Shown: piece by piece, positions 1 to 8,900 of the stretch | Numbering within the stretch: the stretch's first letter is position 1 | Layout: each line of letters opens with the position of its first letter | Assembly (NCBI GenBank): GCA_021647985.1 | Contig: JAKITQ010000002.1 | Span: forward strand, 1-64,000 | Length of the DNA: 64,000 nucleotides | Direction: 5' to 3' | DNA from: Flavobacteriaceae bacterium | GTDB lineage: Bacteria > Bacteroidota > Bacteroidia > Flavobacteriales > Flavobacteriaceae | Translations under genes and position numbers: made by a program | Notes under the pieces: generated by a model | What the model was told of the DNA's origin: nothing | Seen by the model: the letters and a program-made list of their open reading frames with translations, nothing else | Database searches by the model: none

Positions 1-96
1 TTCACATTCAAATTGTAAGTGCTCTTCAAATTTCTTACAGACATAATCATATATTTTCACTAACTTGTAATCCTTGTTATTGTTGTTTGTATCCAA
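1..96 (-). pseudogene. Probable 5' end of a transposase gene, cut by the window edge
   Basis: The minus strand is open from a stop at 172-174 to the window edge. From a TTG at 94-96 it reads LDTNNNNKDYKLVKIYDYVC and then KKFEEHLQFECE. This resembles the N-terminus of Bacteroidota DDE transposases of the IS4/IS982 kind (KIYDYVC..FEE.L.) as I remember them; that is inference. No ATG is present in frame, so the start is uncertain. The rest lies outside the window, so I cannot say whether the gene is intact. It was too short for the ORF track. Confidence 0.4.
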
Positions 97-266
97 AATA
101 ATCTTGTTGAAATTGACTATTAAGATAATGAATATCAATAACTTAAACAAGTTTAAACTGTTGTTTTTCAACTAATTTAACTTGTTTTTTGTTTGTTTTT
201 AACTCTTGATTCGCATTAATAATTCTATAAATATTAATCGTAATTTTATAGCCTTAAATAACAGAA

Positions 267-848
267 ATGAATAACAACGAATTATACCCTGTTTTTTTAA
301 AAGTATCTGAATTAGAAGTTTTAATTGTGGGTGGCGGTAATGTTGGCTTTGAGAAATTAATGTTTTTGTTAAAATCTAGTCCCAGGGCAAAAGTAACAGT
401 CGTGGCTGATAAATTTATTACACCCTTATTGGAGTTGGCTAAAAGTCATATGGTTAAAGTAGAATTATCTACTTATGATAAATCTTTTTTAAAAAATAAG
501 CATATTGTTATTGCAGCAACAGACAGCTTAGAGATAAATTTGCAAATCCATAAAGATTGCAAAGCGAATAATATTTTAGTAAATGTTGCAGATAATCCTA
601 CCTATTGTGATTTTTATATGGGAGGAATTGTTACCAAAGGTAATCTCAAACTGGCTATTTCAACCAATGGTAAATCACCAACAGCAGCCAAGAGATTGCG
701 TCAGTTTTTTGAGGAGATTTTACCAGAAGATATGAATGATTTGGTAGAAAATTTAAATGAATACAGACAAACAATTCAAGGAGATTTTCAAAATAAAGTT
801 AAGAAACTGAATGATCTTACGAAAGGAATGCTTCGAGAAAATGATTAA
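267..848 (+). CDS. Siroheme synthase N-terminal domain protein (precorrin-2 dehydrogenase / sirohydrochlorin ferrochelatase)
   Basis: The 193-residue protein has a Rossmann NAD-binding motif near the N-terminus (LIVGGGNVGFEK, about residues 19-30) and the ADNPTYCDFYMGGIV and ISTNGKSPTAAKRLR stretches typical of the CysG N-terminal/Met8p family. These enzymes oxidise precorrin-2 with NAD+ and insert iron to make siroheme, the cofactor of sulfite and nitrite reductases, in the cytoplasm. The length fits a stand-alone domain; no uroporphyrinogen methyltransferase domain is fused. The gene is followed by a 403-base gap and is not in an obvious operon here. Its normal partners (cobA, sulfite reductase) are not in the window. 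Family assignment is secure; whether it has both activities is inferred. Confidence 0.9.
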   Translation: MNNNELYPVFLKVSELEVLIVGGGNVGFEKLMFLLKSSPRAKVTVVADKFITPLLELAKSHMVKVELSTYDKSFLKNKHIVIAATDSLEINLQIHKDCKANNILVNVADNPTYCDFYMGGIVTKGNLKLAISTNGKSPTAAKRLRQFFEEILPEDMNDLVENLNEYRQTIQGDFQNKVKKLNDLTKGMLREND

Positions 849-1251
849 TTTTTAAATTTATGGAAGTGATCAAGTTTATTGAAGCTTTGGTTCTTAGAAA
901 TTTAAATTATATTGAGTTTTATTAAACTATAAAAATTCTAATAATAAAAGCATAATCCAGTTGATAACAAAATTAGGGGGAATAAAATTACCAATCTGGA
1001 AAATGCTAATTATTTAATATAACGCTATAGGTTATATATAAATTGTTTTACTGAGGATTGGCATCTAATTTGTACTAATAATATTATGATGATGAACCTT
1101 ATTGAAATTAGGATAAACCTTTATAAAATTATTTAATTCTCAATATTAATTCAAATAATTGTATTAAATTTAAATTATCTTTAAATAACTAAAAACTCCT
1201 AAATTTTCTGCTTTTATTTATTAAATTTGCAGACCAATAAAATCAAATAGA
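849..1251. other. Intergenic stretch without a recognisable gene
   Basis: This is very AT-rich. I found no long ORF, no tRNA and no strong hairpin. A 21-codon ORF (860-925, MEVIKFIEALV...) is probably chance. The right end carries the likely promoter of the E2 gene. Confidence 0.6.
1222..1229 (+). promoter_or_regulatory. Putative -7 promoter element (TAAATTTG) of the E2 gene
   Basis: TAAATTTG fits the Bacteroidota -7 consensus TAnnTTTG and lies 22 bases before the ATG. I see no clear -33 TTG at the right spacing. Confidence 0.4.
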
Positions 1252-2577
1252 ATGTCAAAATTTGAATTGAAATTGCCTAAAATGGGTGAAAGTGTTGCAG
1301 AAGCAACGATTACTTCTTGGTTAAAAGAAGTTGGAGATACTATCGAGTTAGATGAGGCTATCGTTGAAATAGCTACTGATAAAGTAGATTCTGAAGTTCC
1401 TTGTGAAGTAGAAGGCATTTTAATTAAAAGATTTTATGAGGTTGATGATGTTATAGCCGTAGGAGAAACAATAGCCATTATTGAAACGGAAGATGATGTT
1501 GTTGCAACTGATGATAAGGCGGGTACATCCAATGAAAATGAGGTAAAGGTTATTATTCCTTCCGTAGAAGTTGTTAAAGCTGAGCATACGTTTGTAAAAG
1601 ATATGGTTGCCGATTTAAAGAAGCCTAGTGGTAAATTTTATTCACCTTTGGTAAAAAATATTGCAAAAAAAGAAGGTGTTACCAAAGAAGAGCTTGAAGC
1701 TATTAACGGTACTGGTACAGACCAAAGAGTTACTAAAAATGATATATTAAATTATATTGCAAATAGGGGCTCAGTATCAAGTGATGTTACTTCACAAAAA
1801 TTATCAGTTCATGTTTCAAAACCAAAATCGGAAAGTAAAATAGGCAAAACACCTGTTTCTATTGGTGGTGAAGATGAGATTATTGAAATGACTCGTATGG
1901 GCAAATTGATAGCCAAACATATGGTTAATTCTGTTCAAGTTTCTGCACATGTGCAAAGTTTTGTTGAGGTTGATGTTACCAATATTGTTCGATGGAGAAA
2001 TAGAGTGAAAGATGAATTTTTTAAGCGTGAAGGCGAAAAAATAACCTATACACCAATTTTCATGGAAGCTGTGGCAAAGGCTTTAAAAGACTTTCCTTTA
2101 ATGAATGTTTCTGTAGATGGCGATAGAATAATTAAAAGAAAGGATATCAATTTAGGAATGGCAGCTGCATTGTCGGATGGTAATTTAATTGTACCAGTAA
2201 TTAAAAAGGCCGATCAGCTTAATTTGGTGGGAATGACAAAAGCAGTGAATGACTTGGCAAAAAGAGCCAGGTCGGGTAAATTAATGCCAGATGATATTCA
2301 AGGAGGTACGTTTACCGTAACCAATGTTGGTGGATTTGGTAGTATAATGGGTACGCCAATTATTAACCAACCGCAAGTAGGTATTTTGGCCTTGGGGTCT
2401 GTTAGAAAAATGCCAGCCGTAATTGAAACTCCCGAAGGAGATTTTATTGGAATTCGACATAAAATGATTATATCACATTCATATGATCATCGTGTTGTAA
2501 ATGGCGCATTAGGTAGTATGTTTGCGAAAAGAATATCAGATTATTTAGAAGCATGGGACGCTAATGCTAGTTTTTAA
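1252..2577 (+). CDS. Dihydrolipoamide acyltransferase (E2) of a 2-oxoacid dehydrogenase complex
   Basis: Domains in order: a lipoyl domain at residues 1-80, with the lipoylated lysine in IATDKVDSE (K44); a peripheral subunit-binding domain around 128-170 (FYSPLVKNIAKKEGV); and the catalytic acyltransferase domain from about 215 to 441. The protein moves acyl groups from E1 to CoA; the sequence style is closest to branched-chain or 2-oxoglutarate E2 of Flavobacteria. The catalytic motif reads SYDHRVVNGALG: His413 is present, but the usual DG of HxxxDG is NG (N417), which is odd. The gene stands alone, with no E1 or E3 beside it, so the substrate cannot be told from context. An exonuclease gene follows after 65 bases. 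Confidence 0.92.
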   Translation: MSKFELKLPKMGESVAEATITSWLKEVGDTIELDEAIVEIATDKVDSEVPCEVEGILIKRFYEVDDVIAVGETIAIIETEDDVVATDDKAGTSNENEVKVIIPSVEVVKAEHTFVKDMVADLKKPSGKFYSPLVKNIAKKEGVTKEELEAINGTGTDQRVTKNDILNYIANRGSVSSDVTSQKLSVHVSKPKSESKIGKTPVSIGGEDEIIEMTRMGKLIAKHMVNSVQVSAHVQSFVEVDVTNIVRWRNRVKDEFFKREGEKITYTPIFMEAVAKALKDFPLMNVSVDGDRIIKRKDINLGMAAALSDGNLIVPVIKKADQLNLVGMTKAVNDLAKRARSGKLMPDDIQGGTFTVTNVGGFGSIMGTPIINQPQVGILALGSVRKMPAVIETPEGDFIGIRHKMIISHSYDHRVVNGALGSMFAKRISDYLEAWDANASF

Positions 2578-2642
2578 CACGATTAACTATTTTGTAAATT
2601 GTCATCAAAATTTTGACGATTTAAATATTAAATATTAAGTAC

Positions 2643-3461
2643 ATGAATATTACACTCAAAAAACCAATTGTATTTTTTGATTTAGAAACAACTGGTGTTC
2701 AAATAGCAACGGATAGGATTGTTGAAATATCTATTTTAAAGGTATTTCCAAACGGAAATAAGGAAAGCAAAACTTGGTTGGTTAATCCAGAAATGGAAAT
2801 ACCACAAGAAGCTTCTGATATTCACGGTATTACAAATGAAAAAGTAGTGACCGAACCTACTTTTAATGAATTGGCATCAAAAGTGAGTGAGATGATTGCC
2901 GACTGTGACCTTGCTGGTTTTAATTCAAACCGATTTGATATTCCGCTATTAGCGGAAGAAATGTTACGTGCCGATGTTAATTTTGACATGCAAGGTAGAA
3001 AAGCCATTGATGTTCAGGTGATTTTTCATAAAAAAGAACAACGTACTCTAGGTGCAGGATATGAGTTTTATTGTGGTAAAAAACTGGAAAATGCACATTC
3101 GGCGGAAGCCGATACTTTGGCAACCTTTGAAATATTGGAAGCACAAATTGAAAAATATGAAGATGTTGACAGTGATGTATCTTTTTTAAGTGCATATTCA
3201 ACACACAACAAAAGAGCTGATTTTGCAGGTTTTATAGGTTTTGATAATGATGATAATGAAATATTTTCTTTTGGTAAGTACAAAGGCACAAAAGTTGTGG
3301 ATGTATTTAGAAGTAACCCTGGGTATTACAGTTGGATTCAAAATGCAGATTTTCCCTTGTATACAAAAAAGGTATTAACAAAAATCAAAGAAACGATGAA
3401 CCCAAAGAAACAAATTAGTACTTTGGAAGATTTACAGAATAAATTTAATAAAAAAGTATAA
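2643..3461 (+). CDS. 3'-5' exonuclease, DEDDh (DnaQ-like) family
   Basis: An RNase T/DnaQ exonuclease domain fills about residues 8-170: ExoI motif VFFDLETTG (Asp and Glu metal ligands), ExoII around GFNSNRFDIPLL, and ExoIII HSAEADTLA with the general-base His. The C-terminal part (about 205-260, FGKYKGTKVVDVF...YYSWIQNADFP) resembles the small C-terminal domain found in exodeoxyribonuclease X-like proteins. The enzyme probably removes nucleotides from DNA 3' ends in repair or proofreading; the physiological substrate is unknown. It is two bases upstream of the next gene, so the pair is probably cotranscribed. Confidence 0.9.
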   Translation: MNITLKKPIVFFDLETTGVQIATDRIVEISILKVFPNGNKESKTWLVNPEMEIPQEASDIHGITNEKVVTEPTFNELASKVSEMIADCDLAGFNSNRFDIPLLAEEMLRADVNFDMQGRKAIDVQVIFHKKEQRTLGAGYEFYCGKKLENAHSAEADTLATFEILEAQIEKYEDVDSDVSFLSAYSTHNKRADFAGFIGFDNDDNEIFSFGKYKGTKVVDVFRSNPGYYSWIQNADFPLYTKKVLTKIKETMNPKKQISTLEDLQNKFNKKV

Positions 3462-3463
3462 TT

Positions 3464-3946
3464 ATGCTATATGACTTTAAAGATTTAGCGGATGATTCAA
3501 AAATTTGGGTTTATCAATCCAATAGAGAATTTAAGGCACAAGAAGTAGAAGAGATTAAACTTATTTTAGAAAATTTTATTACTACTTGGAAACGCCATGG
3601 AGATGATTTAAAAGCTTCTTATCAAATAAAATACAATCAGTTTATAATTATTGCGGTTGATGAAACTTACAATGGAGTTTCTGGTTGTTCTATCGATGCC
3701 TCAACACATATATTTAAGCAAATCGAAAACACGTATAAAGTTGAATTGTTCAATAAGTTGCAAACTGCATTTAAATATGGTGAAAACATCAATATTGTTA
3801 GCTTAGCTGAATTTCAAAAATATGTTAAAGAGCAAAAAATTGATAGGCACACCATTGTATTTAACAATATGGTACAAACCAAAAAAGAATTGGAAACCAA
3901 TTGGGAGGTAACCGCAAATAAGAGTTGGCATAGTCGATATTTTTAA
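3464..3946 (+). CDS. Conserved Bacteroidota protein (often labelled ABC transporter ATPase), function unknown
   Basis: The 160-residue soluble protein starts MLYDFKDLADDSKIWVYQSN and contains GCSIDASTHIFKQIE and HTIVFNNMVQTK. I recognise it as a family common in Flavobacteriia that databases often call ABC transporter ATPase. The sequence has no Walker A motif (GxxxxGKS/T), no signature motif and no transmembrane segment, so that label is not supported. It follows the exonuclease gene after two bases. No function can be assigned from sequence. Confidence 0.8.
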   Translation: MLYDFKDLADDSKIWVYQSNREFKAQEVEEIKLILENFITTWKRHGDDLKASYQIKYNQFIIIAVDETYNGVSGCSIDASTHIFKQIENTYKVELFNKLQTAFKYGENINIVSLAEFQKYVKEQKIDRHTIVFNNMVQTKKELETNWEVTANKSWHSRYF

Positions 3947-3954
3947 TATATTTG
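3947..3954 (+). promoter_or_regulatory. Putative -7 element (TATATTTG) of the GH3 fusion gene
   Basis: TATATTTG matches TAnnTTTG and lies 75 bases before the ATG at 4029, immediately after the previous stop codon. Confidence 0.3.
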
Positions 3955-4028
3955 GCAAATATTAATTCAAGAAAAATTTTTGAAACAAACTATCTCATAA
4001 TTTTTTCATCATTTTAAAAATTTTTCCA

Positions 4029-6938
4029 ATGAAAAAAATCATACTGTTTCTTATTGTTGTATTTACTTCTCAAGTAAATGCTCAAACAGACCCTTTAAAG
4101 ACCAACGATAGTATCGCTCAAACAAAATGGGTAGATAGTATTATGACCAATATGGATATAGACCAAAAAATTGGTCAGTTGTTCATGGTAGCCGCTTTTT
4201 CTAATAAAGATGAAAAACACATTAAGTTTATTGAAAATTTGATTACAAATTATGATTTGGGTAACTTGATTTTTATGCAAGGTACTGCCGAAGGTCATGT
4301 CACTTTGATCAATAGATATCAAAAATTGGCAAAAATTCCACTTTTAGTTGCTATTGATGGAGAGTGGGGTTTAGGTATGCGAATTAAAAAAAATGTAGGT
4401 TTTCCTTATAATATGGCACTTGGTGCGATTAGAGATGATAAATTAATTGCTGAGTTTGGTAAGCGTTTAGGACAACAAGTAAAAAGAGTGGGTATGCATG
4501 TTAATTTTGCGCCGGTTGTTGATATCAATACAAATCCTAAAAACCCTATAATTGGTAATCGTTCTTTTGGTGAGGATAAATATGATGTAACCGAAAAATC
4601 GTTACAATTTACTAAAGGTTTTCAAAGTGAAAATGTTTTGGCTTGTGCTAAACATTTTCCGGGTCATGGTGATACGTCACAAGATTCACATAAAACCTTA
4701 CCAACAGTAGATTTTTCTGCAGAAAGAATTGATAGGGTAGAGCTTTACCCTTATTACAAGTTATTTGAAGCAGGTTTAGGTAGTATTATGACAGCTCATT
4801 TAAGTATACCAAGTTTAGAGTTGAATGCCCAGTTACCTACATCACTCTCTTATAATGTTATAACAAAAATCGCAAAAGAAAAGATGCAATTTAAAGGTTT
4901 GATCTTTACCGATGCCTTAAATATGAAAGGTGCTTCGAATTTTGCAAAACCAGGTGAAATTGATTTACAGGCTTTTATTGCTGGTAATGATATCTTGTTG
5001 TTTCCTGAAGATGTACCCGCAGCAATTGATGCTTTAAAAAAGGCAATAAAAGATGGAATTGTAACACAAGAGCGTTTGGATGAATCTGTAATTAAGATAT
5101 TGAAAGCAAAATATTGGGTAGGATTAAATAATTATCAGCCGAGAGATTTAGCCAATTTAAGTGAGGATCTAAACACAATTCAAGATAAAATTTTAAATCA
5201 AAAATTGGTAACAAATTCAATTACTTTGGTGCAAAATAAAGAAAATGTATTGCCGATCAAGAATTTAGTTAATAATAAAATTGCCTATGTTAAATTGGGT
5301 AAAAAAAACAATAATATTTCTTTTATAAAAAGATTAAATGATTACACCAAAGTAGATGTTATTGAAAGTAATAATTTGGATGAAATTTTACAAAAACTTA
5401 AAACCTATAATACTGTAATTATTGGTTTTCATACTTCACTTGGTGCTTATGCCAATTACAAAATATCGGAAGAAGATTTAGTAAAATTACAGGCGATAGC
5501 AAGAAATCATAAAGTAATATTAGATGTTTTTGCAAGTCCATATAGTTTATTAAAAATTAAATCTTTTACCAATATAGATGCGGTAATTGTATCGTATCAA
5601 AATTCTGATCTTGCTCAAGATATTTCTGCTCAAATGATTTTTGGAGCATTGGATATGAAAGGAAAATTACCTGTTAATATCAATAAAAATTTTCCTTTTG
5701 GTTATGGTTTATACATGTCGAGTATCAACAGATTAGGCTTTAGTTACCCTGAAGCTGTTGGCTTAGATAGTGAGAAGTTAAATCGAATTGATTCTGTCGC
5801 GAAAATTGTAATGGATTCGGCCATGGCACCGGGTATGCAAATTTTGGTAGCGAGGTATGGTAAAATTATTTATCGCAAGAATTTTGGTTATTATACATAC
5901 GATTTTAAAAAAAAAATCACAAACGAAAGCATTTATGATTTAGCATCAGTAACCAAAATTTTGGGTGGACTGCCAATGATAATGAAAGCAGAGGAAGATG
6001 GTAAATTTACTTTAGAAACCACTCTGGGTGAAATGATGCCTGTTTTAAAGGGAAGTAATAAAGATACCTTAACCGTTAAGGAAGTATTATCACATTTTGC
6101 TAAAATGAAACCATATATTGCTTACTATAAAACCATGGTTGAAGGTGATGATGCCATTCCAATGGAAAAATATTTCCAAAATAGTAGATCGAGTAATTAT
6201 AGCATAAAGGTTGCAGAAGATATGTATTTACGTAAAGATTATTTAGATACTATAAATCAATTAATTGCTGATGCTCCACAAAGAAAAAATTTAAGATATA
6301 AATACAGTGGCTTACCATTTTATTTATTTAAAGATTATTTAGAAAAACAATACCAATTACCACTCGATCAATTAGATAATGATAATTTTTATGCACCTTT
6401 GGGAGCAACTACTTTAACGTATAACCCATTAAATAAATTTGCAAAGCCTCGTATTGTACCCACTGAGAATGATGAATTTTTTCGTCACCAATTATTACAG
6501 GGTACCGTTCATGATGAAGGAGCCGCAATGATGGGAGGAGTTAGTGGGAATGCTGGTTTGTTTGGAAATGCAAATGATGTTGCCAAAATGATGCAAATGT
6601 ATTTGCAAAAAGGGTATTACGGTGGTAAAAGCTACTTTAAACCAGAAACCATTGATAAATTTAATCACAGATATTTTGAAGATCAAGGTGTAAGAAGAGG
6701 TTTGGCTTTCGATAAACCACAATTAGATGAGGCCATGGCTACCTGTGGTTGTGTATCGTTTAAAAGTTTTGGTCATAGTGGTTATACCGGAACCTATACT
6801 TTTGTAGATCCGGAAACAGAAATACTTTATGTGTTTTTATCGAATAGAGTTTACCCTACAAGAAAAAATAATAAATTGGGTAAAGAAAATATTCGCACGC
6901 AAATACAAGGTTTAATTCAAGAGGCAATAATTGAGTAG
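4029..6938 (+). CDS. Exported glycoside hydrolase family 3 / serine hydrolase (beta-lactamase-like) fusion
   Basis: A signal peptide (MKKIILFLIVVFTSQVNAQ) is followed by a GH3 beta-N-acetylglucosaminidase (NagZ-type) domain: KHFPGHGDTSQDSH with K208/H209, and the nucleophile Asp295 in FTDALNMKGA. A GH3 C-terminal region runs to about 580. A second catalytic domain (about 590-960) has the class C beta-lactamase/DD-peptidase SxxK motif, S640-V-T-K643 in DLASVTKILG, and a late GHSGYTG motif. The protein is 969 residues. Fusion of a hexosaminidase and a penicillin-binding-type hydrolase suggests peptidoglycan turnover in the periplasm or at the surface; this is inference. It is the last plus-strand gene before a convergent minus block, four bases away. 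Confidence 0.9.
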   Translation: MKKIILFLIVVFTSQVNAQTDPLKTNDSIAQTKWVDSIMTNMDIDQKIGQLFMVAAFSNKDEKHIKFIENLITNYDLGNLIFMQGTAEGHVTLINRYQKLAKIPLLVAIDGEWGLGMRIKKNVGFPYNMALGAIRDDKLIAEFGKRLGQQVKRVGMHVNFAPVVDINTNPKNPIIGNRSFGEDKYDVTEKSLQFTKGFQSENVLACAKHFPGHGDTSQDSHKTLPTVDFSAERIDRVELYPYYKLFEAGLGSIMTAHLSIPSLELNAQLPTSLSYNVITKIAKEKMQFKGLIFTDALNMKGASNFAKPGEIDLQAFIAGNDILLFPEDVPAAIDALKKAIKDGIVTQERLDESVIKILKAKYWVGLNNYQPRDLANLSEDLNTIQDKILNQKLVTNSITLVQNKENVLPIKNLVNNKIAYVKLGKKNNNISFIKRLNDYTKVDVIESNNLDEILQKLKTYNTVIIGFHTSLGAYANYKISEEDLVKLQAIARNHKVILDVFASPYSLLKIKSFTNIDAVIVSYQNSDLAQDISAQMIFGALDMKGKLPVNINKNFPFGYGLYMSSINRLGFSYPEAVGLDSEKLNRIDSVAKIVMDSAMAPGMQILVARYGKIIYRKNFGYYTYDFKKKITNESIYDLASVTKILGGLPMIMKAEEDGKFTLETTLGEMMPVLKGSNKDTLTVKEVLSHFAKMKPYIAYYKTMVEGDDAIPMEKYFQNSRSSNYSIKVAEDMYLRKDYLDTINQLIADAPQRKNLRYKYSGLPFYLFKDYLEKQYQLPLDQLDNDNFYAPLGATTLTYNPLNKFAKPRIVPTENDEFFRHQLLQGTVHDEGAAMMGGVSGNAGLFGNANDVAKMMQMYLQKGYYGGKSYFKPETIDKFNHRYFEDQGVRRGLAFDKPQLDEAMATCGCVSFKSFGHSGYTGTYTFVDPETEILYVFLSNRVYPTRKNNKLGKENIRTQIQGLIQEAIIE

Positions 6939-6941
6939 ATG

Positions 6942-7979
6942 TTAATATTTTTTTGTTTTTGTCAAAATAAAAACACTTAAAAAGCTAAGAATTAAATAAG
7001 TCCAGCCAATTGTACTTCCCCAAAAATAGCTTACAATACCTGTTTGAATAAAATAAAATGTTGGAAATACTGAAATACCCAAAGCGTATTTAAAAGTAGC
7101 AATATATTCTTTTTCTTTTACTTTTTTCTTCAGTTTTTTCCAGATAAGAAGTGGAAAAAAACTATTTATTTTAACCAAAAATAATAATGGGTTAAATATA
7201 TTTTGAATTTTAAGGTCCTTTTTTATAGGAGCATCAATATCCAAATTAATTAATTTTTTATTTACCTTTTCAGGATGAAGAAATTCATCTTTTTCAAAAT
7301 GCTGAATAATTTTATCATAATTGTTTAAATCTTCAATATGATTTGTTACTAATTTTAATTGCTCAAAAGCTTCTTCTTTTAATTTATTGATGGCCTTATT
7401 TCTGTCTGTTATTTCCCAAAAGGGTTTTACAGGTATAGGCTTGCCATAACAAATACTAACTTTACTAGCGTACTTGGTTACAGAGGTGTAGTTTACGCCA
7501 ACAGGTATTATATCAATTTCCAAATCGTTAAACTTATCCATTGCACCAAATACGATTCTTGCAAATCCTTTGCGAAAGGGTCTGACTCTACGTTGCATAT
7601 TATGACTGCCTTCAGCGAAAATCAGTATGCATTTTTTCTTTTTTAAAAGCCGATAACAATATTGAAATATTTTTTCATTTTCACTAACAGTACTATAGCC
7701 ATCTTTCATTCTGTAAACTGGTATCATATGGAATGAGTACAATAATTTTTTTACAATATTATTTGAAAACACACCGGCCATAGTTAAATAATGTGTGCTT
7801 CTTTTATCCGTTGTTGCGATGAGTAGTGGGTCGATCAAGGAATTTGGATGATTAGAAATAAACATTATTGCCTTGTTTTTAGGAACATTTTCCAAACCCT
7901 TTACAAGAATTTTTTTATAATAAAAATCTAGGCCAATTTTTATATAAAATTTCATCAATAGATACCAAATTAACTTCAT
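6942..7979 (-). CDS. 1-acyl-sn-glycerol-3-phosphate acyltransferase-like protein (PlsC family)
   Basis: The acyltransferase domain (about residues 25-210) shows the NHxxxxD motif as FISNHPNSLIDPLL, a YRMKDG stretch, and the glycerol-phosphate-binding block FAEGSHN. The C-terminal third (about 265-345) has two to three hydrophobic segments that would anchor it in the inner membrane. It likely acylates lysophosphatidic acid or a related lipid; the longer, membrane-anchored form is common in Bacteroidota and the exact acceptor is not known. It ends four bases from the convergent GH3 gene and starts five bases after the transporter gene stop, so it is probably cotranscribed with it. Confidence 0.85.
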   Translation of the reverse strand: MKLIWYLLMKFYIKIGLDFYYKKILVKGLENVPKNKAIMFISNHPNSLIDPLLIATTDKRSTHYLTMAGVFSNNIVKKLLYSFHMIPVYRMKDGYSTVSENEKIFQYCYRLLKKKKCILIFAEGSHNMQRRVRPFRKGFARIVFGAMDKFNDLEIDIIPVGVNYTSVTKYASKVSICYGKPIPVKPFWEITDRNKAINKLKEEAFEQLKLVTNHIEDLNNYDKIIQHFEKDEFLHPEKVNKKLINLDIDAPIKKDLKIQNIFNPLLFLVKINSFFPLLIWKKLKKKVKEKEYIATFKYALGISVFPTFYFIQTGIVSYFWGSTIGWTYLILSFLSVFILTKTKKY

Positions 7980-7983
7980 ATAC

Positions 7984-8889
7984 TTAATGTTTTATTCTCT
8001 TTTTTGACCAAAAAAATGAAATTAATAATCCGGATAGAATATCCCAGATGGCCCAAAATGCAACCAACAGAGCCATTCCGCCAAGGCCATCGAAAAATGA
8101 GAATACCAATAATAATCCAAGACCTGCATTTTGAATTCCAGTTTCTATGCTAATTGTTTTTTGATTTAAATAAGAAAGGCCGAATATTCTAGCAAATGAA
8201 AAGCCGGTAAATAGTAAAATGGCATTGTGAAAGATCACCAAAAACAAAACATAATGAATATGTTCAATAAAGAGTGAAAAATTGTTAGCGAAAGCTCCAA
8301 TAATAAAAGCTAAAAATATAAGAATAGAAACAGGTTTTAAAATTCTAGCTAATTTTTTTGCAAAAATATTGTGGTAATTATTAATAACCATACCAATAAT
8401 CAAAGGAATTCCTAAGATCAATAAAACAAAATTAGCTACTTCTAAAGGGTCTAATTTTACAGTTTTTAATAATATAGAGGTCGGTTCATAAAAATTGCCC
8501 CACATAGCAAAATTAAGCGGTGTCATTATGAGTGATGCTATAGATGCAAAAGCGGTTAGACTAACAGATAGAGCCGCATTTCCACCAGCTAATTTTGTGA
8601 AAAAATTGGAAATATTTCCGCCAGGGCATGCAGCAACCATAAACATACCCAAGGCAATACTTGGATACGGTTTTATTAGCCAAATCATAATAAAAGTTAC
8701 CAGTGGTATCAAAAAAAATTGTGAAATAATTCCAATAATTACGGGTTTGGGTGATTTTAATAAATTTCTAAAATCAGACATGCTAATGTCTAAAGCAACA
8801 CCAAACATAACTAATGATAAAGTTAAATTTACCAACCATAAATTATCAGCATTAAAATTTATTTGTATATCATCAATGTTTTGCATCAT
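7984..8889 (-). CDS. Bile acid:sodium symporter (BASS) family transporter
   Basis: The 301-residue protein is hydrophobic throughout, with about nine transmembrane segments and the family signatures AACPGGNISNFFTKLAGGN and SIETGIQNAGLGL in the two half-repeats. BASS proteins carry organic anions with sodium; in bacteria the substrate is usually not bile acids but pantoate, pyruvate or similar. Nothing in this context identifies the substrate. It lies between a DUF4159 gene and the PlsC-like gene on the same strand with gaps of 4-11 bases, consistent with one operon. Confidence 0.88.
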   Translation of the reverse strand: MMQNIDDIQINFNADNLWLVNLTLSLVMFGVALDISMSDFRNLLKSPKPVIIGIISQFFLIPLVTFIMIWLIKPYPSIALGMFMVAACPGGNISNFFTKLAGGNAALSVSLTAFASIASLIMTPLNFAMWGNFYEPTSILLKTVKLDPLEVANFVLLILGIPLIIGMVINNYHNIFAKKLARILKPVSILIFLAFIIGAFANNFSLFIEHIHYVLFLVIFHNAILLFTGFSFARIFGLSYLNQKTISIETGIQNAGLGLLLVFSFFDGLGGMALLVAFWAIWDILSGLLISFFWSKKRIKH

Positions 8890-8900
8890 ATATTTATATT

